NCBI GenBank assembly: GCA_035633115.1
Contig: DASQFN010000111.1
Coordinates: 62,001 to 126,000, forward strand
Source of the DNA: Gemmatimonadaceae bacterium
GTDB taxonomy: Bacteria; Gemmatimonadota; Gemmatimonadetes; Gemmatimonadales; Gemmatimonadaceae
Direction of reading: 5' to 3'
Length of the DNA: 64,000 nt
Shown here: positions 7,434 through 16,914 of the stretch, piece after piece
Layout: every line of letters starts with the position of its first letter
How positions within the stretch are numbered: position 1 is the first letter of the stretch
The notes under the pieces: generated by a model
Told to the model about the DNA's origin: nothing
Seen by the model: the letters and a program-made list of their open reading frames with translations, nothing else
Databases searched by the model: none
Translations under genes and position numbers: made by a program

Positions 7434-8672
7434 TCAGGGGCTGTAGAGGAGATACTGCGCGGTTAGAGCTTTGAACCGCGCCGACTCGCGGCGCCACTGC
7501 GCGAGCAATGCTGTGATGCCTCCGCGCTCGACTGAGTGGCGCAGCGAGCGTGAGCCTGAAAGTTCTTCGATGCCGTTTGCCCGCCACCGAAACTCTTTTG
7601 GGTGGCGGATGTAAATCTCGCGCAGCAGATGCGCGCCGATTTCGGCGGAGCGGAGGTCGTCGCGGCGCGTGATGATGATGCGCACCATCGGAATGCTTCG
7701 CCCGCCGTACTTCTGGCCGCGGGCGATCTGCTGTCGCGTCGATTCGAATCTCACTCCCGGAAGTTTTTTCAGATTCATCGCCTGGGCGACGGCTGGGGCG
7801 TCGGTGAGCCACGATGCGCCAACGAAATGAAACGGCGAAACAGTCCCGCGACCTTCGCTGACGTTGGTTGCCTCGAAGAAAGAGATGCCCGGATAGAGCA
7901 ACGCTGCATCAGCGCTTCGGATGTTGGGTGATGGATTGACCCACGGGAGACCGGTGTCGTCCCACCACATCGAGCGGCGGTATCCTTTCATCGGCACGAC
8001 AGTGACGTCCGCGCTGATTTGCTTAGTTCCCGCGAGATAAACCGCGACCTCACCTGGAGTGAGCCCATAACGCATCGGGACGTTGTGCAAGCCGGTGAAA
8101 GAGCGGTAGCGTGGCTCGATGAATCCACCCTCGATGACATCTGCGCGAATGGGATTCGGCCGATCGAGAACGATGAACCGCCTGCCCGCCTTTCTCGCCG
8201 CTTCTGCGGCGAGCGTCATGGTCCAGACGTAAGTGTACATCCGTGCGCCGACGTCCTGGATGTCGTAGATCAGAACGTCGACGGTCTCGAGCATTTGGGC
8301 CGTGGGCGCGAGAGTCTCGCCGTACAGAGAAAAGATCGGGACGCCGGTTGCGCGGTCGACAGTGGAGGCGATGCGCTCGCCACCGCCGGCCTCGCCACGA
8401 ATTCCATGCTCGGGACCGAAGAGGGCAGTGAGACGAACCCCGGCCGCGCTGTGAAGGAGATCGATGGTGCTGCGTCCCTGCTCGTCGCGTCCGGTGTGGT
8501 TCGTGATCAGCCCGACGCGCTTCCCTCGGACCAGGTGAACCGAGTCCTCCAGGAGTATCGAGATTCCAAGCGTGACGCGCGGACTTGCCTGTGCCGATAA
8601 TGCTCCACTCGCAATGAGCGTCGTGAATGCAGCTCCGATTGCGACGGCCCGCCGGACGCGTATTGTCGTCAA
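7434..8672 (-). CDS. namZ: NamZ-type exo-beta-N-acetylmuramidase (DUF1343)
   Basis: A 412-residue secreted protein with a signal peptide ending at GALSAQA. It matches the DUF1343/NamZ (GH171) family, which releases terminal MurNAc from peptidoglycan fragments. Family features include RVGLITNHTG, the conserved LFGPEHGIRGE with the presumed catalytic Glu, YDIQDVGARMYTY, DRPNPI and PWVNPSPNI. The length is normal. The start is TTG at 8672, overlapping the TGA of the upstream DUF885 gene (TTGA), so translation is probably coupled. Together the two secreted hydrolases look like a cell-wall or peptide scavenging pair. Confidence 0.88.
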   Translation of the reverse strand: MTTIRVRRAVAIGAAFTTLIASGALSAQASPRVTLGISILLEDSVHLVRGKRVGLITNHTGRDEQGRSTIDLLHSAAGVRLTALFGPEHGIRGEAGGGERIASTVDRATGVPIFSLYGETLAPTAQMLETVDVLIYDIQDVGARMYTYVWTMTLAAEAARKAGRRFIVLDRPNPIRADVIEGGFIEPRYRSFTGLHNVPMRYGLTPGEVAVYLAGTKQISADVTVVPMKGYRRSMWWDDTGLPWVNPSPNIRSADAALLYPGISFFEATNVSEGRGTVSPFHFVGASWLTDAPAVAQAMNLKKLPGVRFESTRQQIARGQKYGGRSIPMVRIIITRRDDLRSAEIGAHLLREIYIRHPKEFRWRANGIEELSGSRSLRHSVERGGITALLAQWRRESARFKALTAQYLLYSP

Positions 8673-10435
8673 GTCTTACCGTTCTCGGCCGCGATCCACC
8701 CCCTCACGTTTTCCTCGAGAACCACCAGCGGCACCGACCCGCTGCCGAGCACCACGTCGTGGAACTTGCGGATGTCGAACTTCGATCCGAGCTCCGTCTC
8801 GGCTTCCGCCCTCAACGCGCGGATCTTCATCTGTCCAGTCTTGTAAGCAAGCGCCTGACCCGGCCATGCGATGTAGCGGTCGACTTCGTTCGTGACGTTG
8901 ACAAGACTGAGCGCGCTGTTCGAGGCCAGATAGTCGATCGCCCGCTGGCGCGTCCATCCCTTCCAGTGTATGCCCGTATCGATCACGAGCCGGCACGCGC
9001 GCCACATGTCGAATGAAAGGCGGCCGAACTCGCTGTAGGGATCCTTGTAGAACCCCGCCTCCTTGCCGAGCGACTCGGAGTACAGCGCCCAGCCCTCGAC
9101 GAATGCTGTCGCGCCGCTGAAGCGGCGGAAATTCGGAACGTCCGTGAGCTCCTGCTGGAGCGCGAGCTGCAGGTGGTGACCCGGAACCGCTTCGTGACTG
9201 GCAAGCGCTTCGACCTCGTACAATGGGCGGCTCTTCAGGTCATGCACGTTCACCCAGTAGGTGCCGCTGCGTGTCCCATCTCCCGAGGGCTGCTGGTAGT
9301 ATGCGGTCGTTGTCCGGGGAGCGATGTAATCAGGAATGGTTTTGATCCCGTACGGCATTCGCGGCAGCTTGCCAAAAAGTCGCGGCAGCTCGCCGTCCAT
9401 GAGCTTGAGAAAGTATGAGTTCTTCTCGAGCAGCTCCGTCGGAGTCTTTGCATAAAAGCGAGGGTCAGTGCGCAGGAAGGCGACGAAGCTCTTGAAGTCG
9501 CCGCTCCATTTAGCCGAGCGCATCACGGTATCCATCGCCGACCGTATGCGTGCGACCTCGCGTAATCCTGTTTCGTGAACGGCGTCCGGTGTGGCGTCGT
9601 CGAGAGTCGTGTAGTACCGCACGAGGAATTCGTAATACTTCCTGCCTTCGGGAAGCTGGCTGGCGCCGAGAGACGTGCGTGCCTTCGGCGTGTACTCCTT
9701 CTGTATGAAATCGAGGAAATCGCGGTACCCGGCGGCGACGCTGGTGGTGATTGCCTCACGTGCCGCAGCGATGAGTGCAGGACGATCTGCCTCGGGCACG
9801 GTCGAAGGGAATTCCGTGAACGGCTTCCAGAGAAGGCTCTTCGCCGGATCCGTAACGATGTGCGGTGATAGCGCCCCCTCGATGCCGTCGAGGGAGACGC
9901 GCGGCAGAACCATCCCGCGTCGCGCGCCTTCGCGCATCACCTCGATGAATCCGCCGGAGTACTTCCTGAACGCGGAGAGCCTCGTGATGTAGTTGCGGTA
10001 ATCCTGCGTAGTGCGGAAAGGCAGTCGATCCGCTATCTGCGGGAAACTGGTATGGAAACCTTCGCGATTCGTGATTGGAATGAGAAAGTCGAAGAGCTCC
10101 GCGGACTGGATCGCGTCACGCAGGCTTCGCTCCATTATGTCCCGGTTGATCTGATCGGGCCGGGCGAGCGAGTCGCGTGGAATTGCACGTAGTCGCGCGA
10201 GAAATACGCGCGTGGAGTCGAGGCGTCGCGCTTCCGCGGCCAGTCCTTCGTCGGACAGGCGGTCGTTGTACCGCGTATCACCGAGGGTCGTGGAGAACAC
10301 CGGCGCTTCACGCAGGGTGTTCTCCCACTGCTGCTCGAAGAGAGTCTTGAGCCGCTCAGGTGCGGGTTGCGTCGAGGCGGGGATTGCGAGAGCGAAGGTG
10401 TGTAATACGAGCGTAGCGCGGAGAGCGAAATGCAT
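8669..10435 (-). CDS. Secreted DUF885 protein (putative metallopeptidase-like)
   Basis: A 588-residue DUF885 protein. The frame is open to 10582, but the ATG at 10433-10435 opens a clear signal peptide (MHFALRATLVLHTFALAIPASTQ), so I place the start there. The core shows SHEAVPGHHLQ near residue 400, the histidine/glutamate-rich motif typical of the family and resembling a zinc-peptidase helix, then WALYSESLGKEAGFY and the C-terminal ALAYKTGQMKI. DUF885 proteins are widespread in Gemmatimonadota, Proteobacteria and Bacteroidota and are usually predicted as periplasmic peptidases. It is coupled to namZ by a stop/start overlap. Confidence 0.85.
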   Translation of the reverse strand: MHFALRATLVLHTFALAIPASTQPAPERLKTLFEQQWENTLREAPVFSTTLGDTRYNDRLSDEGLAAEARRLDSTRVFLARLRAIPRDSLARPDQINRDIMERSLRDAIQSAELFDFLIPITNREGFHTSFPQIADRLPFRTTQDYRNYITRLSAFRKYSGGFIEVMREGARRGMVLPRVSLDGIEGALSPHIVTDPAKSLLWKPFTEFPSTVPEADRPALIAAAREAITTSVAAGYRDFLDFIQKEYTPKARTSLGASQLPEGRKYYEFLVRYYTTLDDATPDAVHETGLREVARIRSAMDTVMRSAKWSGDFKSFVAFLRTDPRFYAKTPTELLEKNSYFLKLMDGELPRLFGKLPRMPYGIKTIPDYIAPRTTTAYYQQPSGDGTRSGTYWVNVHDLKSRPLYEVEALASHEAVPGHHLQLALQQELTDVPNFRRFSGATAFVEGWALYSESLGKEAGFYKDPYSEFGRLSFDMWRACRLVIDTGIHWKGWTRQRAIDYLASNSALSLVNVTNEVDRYIAWPGQALAYKTGQMKIRALRAEAETELGSKFDIRKFHDVVLGSGSVPLVVLEENVRGWIAAENGKT

Positions 10436-10594
10436 CGGAGAAGAAGTTAGGGACCGGGAAATAAGTTTGGCGGTGCGGCCACGGCTAATCTGGAAGCAAA
10501 GTGAGCCAGTCGTTACCCGAGCACCAGTCGCGCGTCCTCTAGTTAGCAGAGCTGTCTCTGCCGGCGTGCCCAGGCGCCGCACAACAATCGCTGG

Positions 10595-11191
10595 GTGCGT
10601 CGTCGCGGCATCCTGCCAGTACGTCGCGCTCGCGCCACAGAGAACTACTACGCACTCTACCTGATGGTCCCGTACGGCGACGAGAAGGAGCTCGCGCAGC
10701 TTCAGGACGGCTTCAGGAACCGGGCGATAGGCGGTCAGACAACTCCGCAGATGCTCGTGCGCTTCCGTCAGGATGTGATCGCGCTCAAGCCGAAGGTTGT
10801 GGTGATCCTCGCGGGAACGAACGACATCGCCGGCAATACCGGCCCGTCGACGCTCGAGATGATCGAGAACAATCTCGCTTCGATGGCCGAGCTGGCGAAG
10901 GCAAATGGGATCCGCGTCGTGCTTGCCTCAGTGCTTCCGGTTCACCTGTATGTATGGCGGCCGAGTGTGCGGCGACCGGCTCAGACCCTCGTTGCCCTGA
11001 ATCAGTGGATTCGGGACTACGCGCGAAAGAACGGACATGTCTACCTCGACTATCATTCCGCGATGGCCGATGAACGGCTTGGCATGAGCGCAAATTTCTC
11101 GGGCGATGGAGTACACCCGAACGAGGCGGGATACAGAATCATGGCGCCGCTCACCGAGGCGGCGATTCGGAGGGCGCTGCGGCAAGACTAG
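10595..11191 (+). pseudogene. Chimeric relic: DUF1801 fragment joined in frame to the C-terminal part of an SGNH hydrolase
   Basis: Bases about 10616-10729 match the DUF1801 gene at 13880-13985, with one base missing near 10645 that breaks the original frame; NYYALYLMVPYGDEKELAQL is shared. At about 10728 the sequence switches, in frame, to the SGNH hydrolase genes at 50092 and 54717, from NR(G/A)IGGQTTPQ to the end. The hydrolase half keeps GTND and the DGVHP Asp-His block. It lacks the GNSIFE block with the nucleophilic Ser, so it cannot be an active esterase. The ATG at 10595 has no clear ribosome site. I see a recombination scar rather than a working gene. Confidence 0.8.
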
Positions 11192-11210
11192 CTGCGTGCG
11201 AGCGCCGGGT

Positions 11211-11265
11211 GACCGCTGAAAGCGGATGCTGTTATTCGAGCGGTCGTTTCAGCGGCATCACCGTG
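11211..11265. terminator. Weak inverted repeat between convergent genes
   Basis: CCGCTGAAA at 11213-11221 is the exact reverse complement of TTTCAGCGG at 11247-11255, with a 26-base loop. Flanking GTGA and TCAC can extend the stem across a 2-base bulge. It lies between the SGNH relic (plus) and the multicopper oxidase (minus). It may act as a terminator, but the loop is long and there is no T run. Confidence 0.3.
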
Positions 11266-11337
11266 GCGACGACAAATCCTGGCGACCAACAAGTGATCGT
11301 CGGCGTAGTCGCTCTCACTACATAGCGGATCCTGCTT

Positions 11338-13224
11338 TTACGGGACGATCGCCGCTTGCTTCGCCGCTCGTATGAAAACATCAACGGGCACATTCCAGCC
11401 CGCCACTCTCGTCTTCACCTCGAGCCGCATCGCGCCGGGGATCATGGGGGTAAACTCGAAATCCGCGGTCTCTCCGGGACCGGTGAGCAGGTACGCCGCG
11501 CGCGGAGTCATTTGCGACTTCGGAAGATCGGCGCCGTCCTTCGCTACCGGGCGCCACTGTGCCCTGGTTGAATCCGTTCCCAGCGCGAATTCCACCCTCC
11601 AGTCAGGATGAATGTTGATTACGCGGATTCGATACTTGGTACCGGCCTCGAGCAGAAGGGGCTCGGGATCGCTGCTTCCGTTGACGAAGCCCCGCGTGTC
11701 CAGGCCTGGCCCCGGCTCCGGGCCGCCACCGCCCACGAGAATAATTTTGTCTTTTTCCGGGTCGAACTTTCTCGGATCGTCCAGCACCAGCAGCGCCCCG
11801 TACATCCCCGAGTTCATCTGGGTGCCCTCGTTGAGATGCGAGTGATACATGAACGTTCCCGAGCGGGGTGGCGTGAATGCCGCGATGAATGAATCGCCCG
11901 GCGCGATCGGGGCCATCACGTTCTTACCCATGCCGCTCCAGTTCGGCACGCCATCGGGGAAGCTCTCCAGCTCGATACCATGCCAGTGAACGGCGCTCGG
12001 CTCCCGTAGATGGTTGACCACCGTTATGCGGACTGGCTGGCCGCGCTTGAGAAAAAGAGTCGGACCCGGCATGGAGACCGAATCCCGCTTCGGTTCCTTG
12101 TCACCGTCCTGCAGAACGAAGCCGATCGCCGGCTTGTCCCCGAACCTCTTTGGTGCCGTCTGGAGTAAGAGCCGGAGGCGTCGGGGCGGTTCCGTCGAAA
12201 CTGCGTATTTATCGCCGGGGCGCGGGTTGACGTGAATGCCGAGCACGAGGCCTGCCATTGCATGGGCGCGATGCTCCGCGTGCTCCGCCGCCTTTCCGCC
12301 GGCAGGCTTTGCCTTCGGCTCGAGAACGTTTTCGTCGGAAACGTGGAAGGCGAAGTGGCAATGGAAGATCCAGTTGCCGGGCTTCTCCGGGACCCAGGTA
12401 AAGGCCATCGTGCTTCCGACGCGCATCAGCTCGGTGTTGACGAGGCGCCTTTCAGCCATCCTGTAGATGGTGTCGGCGCTCATCATGCCGCGGCTGTTGA
12501 CCGAGTAGTAGAACCCGTGCAGATGCATGGGGTGGGTGGATCCAGTCGGATTCACCCAGCGCCAGCGCACTGTGTCGCCGACGGTGAAGGTGAAGCGCTC
12601 GGTGTGCGGCCACGACTTGCCGTTGATGACGAGTACTTCGCGCTCAGGCAGCTCTACGCCGTTCACTTTTTTCGCTTCATCGAACCAGATGCCGAGCACG
12701 AATACCCGGTCGCGCGGCGATCCCGAACCTGAGCGCGGATCGATGATGAAAGCGCCGGACAGCTGACTCTCGACCGCCTTCCTGTCAGTCAGCGGATTAT
12801 CCGCGGTCGTTCCCCAGTAGTAGTAGGTGCCCGGCGCACCGGCCACGAAGCGAACATTGCGTGTCCCCCGAGACTGAACGACGATTCCGTCACCGGAGGG
12901 AGCGGGCCGGGTATCGAGGCCGAGCACGCGCACGGAGTCAGTGAGCGTGTTGCGAAGGGTGATGCGCACCTCGGTTCCCTCCGGAACACGGATCAGCGGT
13001 CCCGGAGTCGACGGGGCACGTCCAGCCTCGGCGAATGCCTGGATCGGAACGGTCGCTCCATTATCGGCCTCCGGATACCACATGCCATTCCGGATATCGA
13101 GCGTGAGATCGAGAACGCCGTTCTTCAAGGTTCCCGCGGCGACCCGATTGTCGTTGGCTGCGACTCGTTCGTGGGAGGCAAGCTGCGCCGCCGCAGGGAT
13201 GGGGCACAGGGAAAGAATCAGCAA
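11338..13224 (-). CDS. Multicopper oxidase, four cupredoxin domains in unusual order
   Basis: A secreted protein of about 628 residues with a signal peptide ending PAAAQ. Domain 1 (about 30-165) is a cupredoxin without copper ligands: the HWHG and YHSH sites read VLGLD and YYYWG. Domain 2 (about 170-300) carries HPMHLHG (231-237) and HCHFAFH (288-294), the type-1 and half trinuclear sites. Domain 3 (about 340-480) carries HWHG (413-416) and YHSH (460-463). Domain 4 lacks ligands. In ordinary laccases HWHG/HSH come first. The start is uncertain: TTG at 13224, or CTG at about 13248, which would give a better signal peptide (RILTASTLLILSL). Substrates may be metals or phenolics. Confidence 0.85.
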   Translation of the reverse strand: MLILSLCPIPAAAQLASHERVAANDNRVAAGTLKNGVLDLTLDIRNGMWYPEADNGATVPIQAFAEAGRAPSTPGPLIRVPEGTEVRITLRNTLTDSVRVLGLDTRPAPSGDGIVVQSRGTRNVRFVAGAPGTYYYWGTTADNPLTDRKAVESQLSGAFIIDPRSGSGSPRDRVFVLGIWFDEAKKVNGVELPEREVLVINGKSWPHTERFTFTVGDTVRWRWVNPTGSTHPMHLHGFYYSVNSRGMMSADTIYRMAERRLVNTELMRVGSTMAFTWVPEKPGNWIFHCHFAFHVSDENVLEPKAKPAGGKAAEHAEHRAHAMAGLVLGIHVNPRPGDKYAVSTEPPRRLRLLLQTAPKRFGDKPAIGFVLQDGDKEPKRDSVSMPGPTLFLKRGQPVRITVVNHLREPSAVHWHGIELESFPDGVPNWSGMGKNVMAPIAPGDSFIAAFTPPRSGTFMYHSHLNEGTQMNSGMYGALLVLDDPRKFDPEKDKIILVGGGGPEPGPGLDTRGFVNGSSDPEPLLLEAGTKYRIRVINIHPDWRVEFALGTDSTRAQWRPVAKDGADLPKSQMTPRAAYLLTGPGETADFEFTPMIPGAMRLEVKTRVAGWNVPVDVFIRAAKQAAIVP

Positions 13225-13446
13225 GGTGCTGGCGGTGAGAATCCGCAGAGGAGGCTCTTTCTATGAGAAGCCCTCTATGATGGCAGGAATCGTCAAAAGG
13301 TCAAGAGAGATTCGGTCAGAAGCGCATACTCGCCGTAACGCGCTGGGCGTCGGCGCAATGCGCGGCGGGCCCTCCGGACCACTCTTGCGCCCGAGGTCGG
13401 GGTGATGTTCTCGTTCTGACGTCCGCGTGAGAAACGGGTGATGACG

Positions 13447-13653
13447 CTATTCCAGATCGGGGAGTGCGCCGCTGCCCACTGGCGGGGGTAGAGTGACGAG
13501 TGAGGCGGCGCGGGCCGTGAGCTGCCTGAACGAGTCGCGGTCACGCAGCGCATCGAAGTTGCGGTCGTGGTTGAGCTGGTGAAGGTCGGCCCAGCCGAGA
13601 GCGACTTCGGGTTGCAGTGCCTTCGGTTTGCGTGTCCGAGTGGCGCCCCAATA
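13447..13653 (-). pseudogene. C-terminal remnant of a TPR-type protein
   Basis: One minus-strand frame, open from a stop at 13654-13656 to a TAG at 13447-13449, reads ALQPEVALGWADLHQLNHDR followed by NFDALRDRDSF. This pattern (A...ADL..L..D..FDALR.D..F..L) is the usual tail of TPR-containing kinases and adenylyl-cyclase-like proteins. There is no start codon or upstream TPR array, so it is a leftover fragment. The rest of 13225-13446, toward the oxidase, shows nothing I can identify. Confidence 0.4.
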
Positions 13654-13683
13654 TTATCCTCCGATCCAACGGAACGAGGACCC

Positions 13684-14127
13684 ATGCCCGCGACGACCAC
13701 ACCAGTGGAGGATTACCTCGCCTCCCTCCCCGACAATCAGCGAGCCGTGCTCGAGCCGGTACGTGATACCGTTCGGAAGAACCTGCCGAAGGGCTACGAG
13801 GAGCTGATGCAGGGAAAGTTCATCACCTACGTCATCCCGCGCTCTCGCTACCCGAAGACGTACAATGGGCAGCCGCTACAGTACGCCGCGCTAGCCGCGC
13901 AAAAGAATTACTACACGCTCTACCTGATGGTCCCGTACGGCGACGAGAAGGAGCTCGCGCAGCTTCAGGACGGCTTCAGGAAAGCCGGCAAGAAGCTCGA
14001 CATGGGGAAGTCGTGCATCCGCTTCAAGAAGCTCGACGACCTTCCACTGGACGTCATCGGCGAAAGCGTCGCGCGAACTTCGGTGGATGATTACATACGC
14101 GGGTACGAATCCGTGAAGCGCAAATAG
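13684..14127 (+). CDS. DUF1801 (YdhG-like) protein
   Basis: A 147-residue cytoplasmic protein of the DUF1801 family, small proteins related to the iron chaperone frataxin-like fold. Typical features are the N-terminal YLASLPDNQRAVLEPVRDTV, then GYEELMQGKFITYVIPRSRYP, YNGQPLQYAALAAQKNYYTL and the C-terminal basic tail. The ATG at 13684 is preceded by ACGAGGA at good spacing; the frame is open further upstream but without support. A damaged second copy of its middle is fused to an SGNH hydrolase at 10.6 kb. The permease that follows is in the same reading frame after the TAG. Confidence 0.85.
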   Translation: MPATTTPVEDYLASLPDNQRAVLEPVRDTVRKNLPKGYEELMQGKFITYVIPRSRYPKTYNGQPLQYAALAAQKNYYTLYLMVPYGDEKELAQLQDGFRKAGKKLDMGKSCIRFKKLDDLPLDVIGESVARTSVDDYIRGYESVKRK

Positions 14128-14142
14128 ACATCGGGCGGCGCT

Positions 14143-15462
14143 CTGACCCTCGCGACGGCAGCAGCAGACAAGGATTCTCCACAGCGCCCCGAACAGGGGC
14201 TCGTCAGAGGCATACGACGTTGGGATCTCGTCGCACTGATCATCAACAACGTCATCGGCGCGGGTATCTTCGGTCTCCCGGCCGCACTCTACCTGCTGGC
14301 AGGAACGTACAGTCTGCTGGCCTTCATCGCGTGCGCTTTCGTAATAGGAATCGTGGCGCTGGTCTTCGCGGAGATGAGCACCCGGTTCACGGAAACCGGC
14401 GGTCCGTATCTTTACGCGCGCAAGACGCTCGGCCCGCTCGTGGGCTTCGAGGTCGGGTGGCTCAACTGGATCGCACGACTCACCGGCTTTGCGGGGGTCT
14501 GTAACCTCTTCCTGATCTACCTCGCCCTCTTCGTTCCGGGCGCGAACGAAGGCGCGCTGAGGGTAGCTCTCATTGTCGCGGTCGTCGGCGTGTACACGAC
14601 GATCAATCTCGTCGGCATTCGGGAGATGACGATCGTCAGCAATATCTTCGCCGTGTCGAAGCTGATTCCGCTCGTGCTGTTCATCACGATCGGCCTGTTT
14701 TTCATCGACAGCAGCCGCTTCTCATTCGCCGAGCCGCCCGATTACCAGCCGTTCTCGAAAGCGGTGCTGCTTCTCGTGTTTGCGTTCAGCTTCGAGGCGT
14801 CGATGATTCCAGCCGGCGAGGTGCGCAACCCGGCACGTGATTATCCACGGGCGCTCCTCATCAGTCTGTCCATCGTTGCCGTCGTCTATGTGCTCGTGCA
14901 AGTGGTATCGATCGGCACCCTGCCGGGTCTGGCTACTTCCGACCGGCCGCTCGCCGACGCAGCAGGAGTCTTCCTCGGAAGCACGGGCGCCTATCTGATT
15001 ACGATCGGAGCGCTCATCTCCACATCGGGCACGCTGAACGCGGGCATTCTGTTCACGAGCCGGGTCCCGTTCGCGCTCGCGGAGCAGGGTCAGCTCCCGA
15101 GTGCGCTCGCAAGGATTCATCCCCGCTTCCGCACACCGCACGTCGCAATTCTTCTCTCAGCGTCGGTGATTCTCGTGCTCACGATTTTCAACACGTTCAT
15201 CACCGCCGCGACAATCTCGGCGATGGTGCGCCTGTCGCTCTACATCATCACGGCGATCTGCCTGATTGTGCTCAGGAGACGCGGCGACAAGCCTGCTCCC
15301 GCATTCCAGGTACCGGGTGGGCTGTTCATTCCGGTTCTTACGATCGCCCTTTCATGCTGGCTCCTGTCCAACAGCTCAGCGCGTGAGGCGCGTGACGCAG
15401 GGCTCGCCGCCCTGGTGGGTCTCGCGTTGTACGGTCTGACCAAGCTCAGATACCGCGGGTAA
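14143..15462 (+). CDS. APC-superfamily amino-acid permease
   Basis: About 440 residues with 11-12 transmembrane helices. Helix 1 contains the substrate motif VIGAGIFGLPAAL, diagnostic of amino acid-polyamine-organocation transporters. Later signatures are FAEMSTRFTETGGPY, FSFEASMIPAGEVRNPARDYP and SGTLNAGILFTSRVPFALA. The first ATG/GTG/TTG in frame is GTG 14353, which would remove helix 1, so the real start must be upstream. The only start-like codon after the DUF1801 stop is CTG at 14143 (LTLATAAADKD). It is probably an inner-membrane exchanger or symporter. The glutamate dehydrogenase gene 32 bases downstream suggests a role in amino-acid uptake. Confidence 0.85.
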   Translation: MTLATAAADKDSPQRPEQGLVRGIRRWDLVALIINNVIGAGIFGLPAALYLLAGTYSLLAFIACAFVIGIVALVFAEMSTRFTETGGPYLYARKTLGPLVGFEVGWLNWIARLTGFAGVCNLFLIYLALFVPGANEGALRVALIVAVVGVYTTINLVGIREMTIVSNIFAVSKLIPLVLFITIGLFFIDSSRFSFAEPPDYQPFSKAVLLLVFAFSFEASMIPAGEVRNPARDYPRALLISLSIVAVVYVLVQVVSIGTLPGLATSDRPLADAAGVFLGSTGAYLITIGALISTSGTLNAGILFTSRVPFALAEQGQLPSALARIHPRFRTPHVAILLSASVILVLTIFNTFITAATISAMVRLSLYIITAICLIVLRRRGDKPAPAFQVPGGLFIPVLTIALSCWLLSNSSAREARDAGLAALVGLALYGLTKLRYRG

Positions 15463-15494
15463 ATTCATCCCCCGAGTTTTTTTAGAGCGCGCTT

Positions 15495-16907
15495 ATGAGC
15501 ACTACGGACATCCCGATGTTCGCGCAGGTCAACAAGTACTTCGACAAGGCGGCGGCCTATCTCGAGCATCCGCCGGGACTTCTCGAGCAGATCAAGGAGT
15601 GCAATTCCGTCTTCCGGATCAGCTTCCCGCTGAAGCGCGATGACGGCACTATAGAGGTGATTCACGGCTGGCGAGCGCAGCACAGTGTGCACCGGCTTCC
15701 CACGAAGGGCGGGATCCGGTTCGCAGCCCATGTGGATGAGGACGAGGTCTCGGCCCTGGCAGCCTTGATGACGTACAAATGCGCACTCGTGGACGTGCCG
15801 TTCGGCGGCGCAAAGGGGGCTGTGCGCATCGACTCGAGGCATTACTCCGAAGCCGAGCTCGAGCGAATCACCCGCCGGTACACTTACGAGCTCTTCACGA
15901 AGAATCTTATCGGGCCGGGGGTGGATGTGCCCGCGCCTGACTACGGCACGGGGCCGCGGGAGATGGCGTGGATTCTCGACACGTATGCGTCGCTCTCTCC
16001 GGGGTCGATCGACGCGCTTGGATGCGTGACTGGTAAGCCCGTCACGCAGGGCGGAGTTCGAGGACGCGCCGAAAGCACCGGCCGCGGCGTTTACTTCGCG
16101 CTGCGAGAAGCGGTGTGCTTTGCCGAGGACGTCGCGCCGCTCGGCATTACGCCGGGAGTCGGAGGGAAGCGGGTAGTAGTGCAGGGGCTCGGCAACGTGG
16201 GCTACCACGCGGCGAAATTCATTCACGAAGGCGGCGGGCTTCTCGTCGCACTCGCCGAGCGCGAGGGTGCGATTTTCCGCGAGGGTGGGCTCGATCTGGA
16301 AAAAGTCATGTCGCACCGGAAGGAGACCGGGTCGATCCTCGGTTTTCCCGGGGCGCGCGACATTACGACGAGCTCGGAGGCGCTCGAGGTCGATTGCGAC
16401 ATTCTTGTCCCGGCAGCGCTGGAAAACCAGATCACAGGCGAGAACGTCGATCGCATCCGGGCGCGGATAATCGTCGAGGGAGCTAACGGGCCGGTGACGG
16501 CCGACGCGAGCGAGCGGCTGCTTTCGCGCGGGACGCTCATCGTTCCGGACATTTACACGAACGCGGGTGGGGTGACCGTCTCCTACTTCGAGTGGGTGAA
16601 GAACCTGTCGCACATGCGCTTCGGGCGGATGGAAAAGCGATTCACGGAGAGGACCAACGAGCGGATGCTGGAGGGCATCGAGCATCTCACCGGGCTGCAT
16701 TTCCCGGCCGACGATCGCGACCGCGCGACGGCGACCGTGAATGAGGAGGAGCTCGTGAACTCCGGTCTCGAAGAAACCATGGTAGCCGCCTACGCCGAGC
16801 TACGGGCGATTCAGAAGGATCGCGGAGTGGATTTGCGGACGGCTGCTTTCATCAATGCGATTGGGAAGGTCGCGCTCGCTTATCAGGAGCGCGGAATTTT
16901 TCCCTGA
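15495..16907 (+). CDS. Glutamate dehydrogenase (Glu/Leu/Phe/Val family)
   Basis: A 470-residue amino-acid dehydrogenase interconverting glutamate and 2-oxoglutarate plus ammonium. The N-terminal substrate domain has KGGIRF and [16 protein letters not shown] with the catalytic lysine. The NAD(P) domain has [16 protein letters not shown] (GxGxxG). Length and motif order are those of hexameric bacterial GDH. The ATG at 15495 follows GAGCGCGC. The last ~200 residues exist as a second, truncated copy at 52494-53091. The gene probably forms an operon with the permease upstream. Confidence 0.92.
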   Translation: MSTTDIPMFAQVNKYFDKAAAYLEHPPGLLEQIKECNSVFRISFPLKRDDGTIEVIHGWRAQHSVHRLPTKGGIRFAAHVDEDEVSALAALMTYKCALVDVPFGGAKGAVRIDSRHYSEAELERITRRYTYELFTKNLIGPGVDVPAPDYGTGPREMAWILDTYASLSPGSIDALGCVTGKPVTQGGVRGRAESTGRGVYFALREAVCFAEDVAPLGITPGVGGKRVVVQGLGNVGYHAAKFIHEGGGLLVALAEREGAIFREGGLDLEKVMSHRKETGSILGFPGARDITTSSEALEVDCDILVPAALENQITGENVDRIRARIIVEGANGPVTADASERLLSRGTLIVPDIYTNAGGVTVSYFEWVKNLSHMRFGRMEKRFTERTNERMLEGIEHLTGLHFPADDRDRATATVNEEELVNSGLEETMVAAYAELRAIQKDRGVDLRTAAFINAIGKVALAYQERGIFP

Positions 16908-16914
16908 GACGGCG

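Noticed and set aside
15465-16700. Minus-strand frame of 411 codons opposite the glutamate dehydrogenase gene
   Set aside because: It mirrors the strongly conserved GDH gene, has Arg/His/Pro-rich composition and no family resemblance; high-GC coding DNA commonly leaves such open antisense frames.
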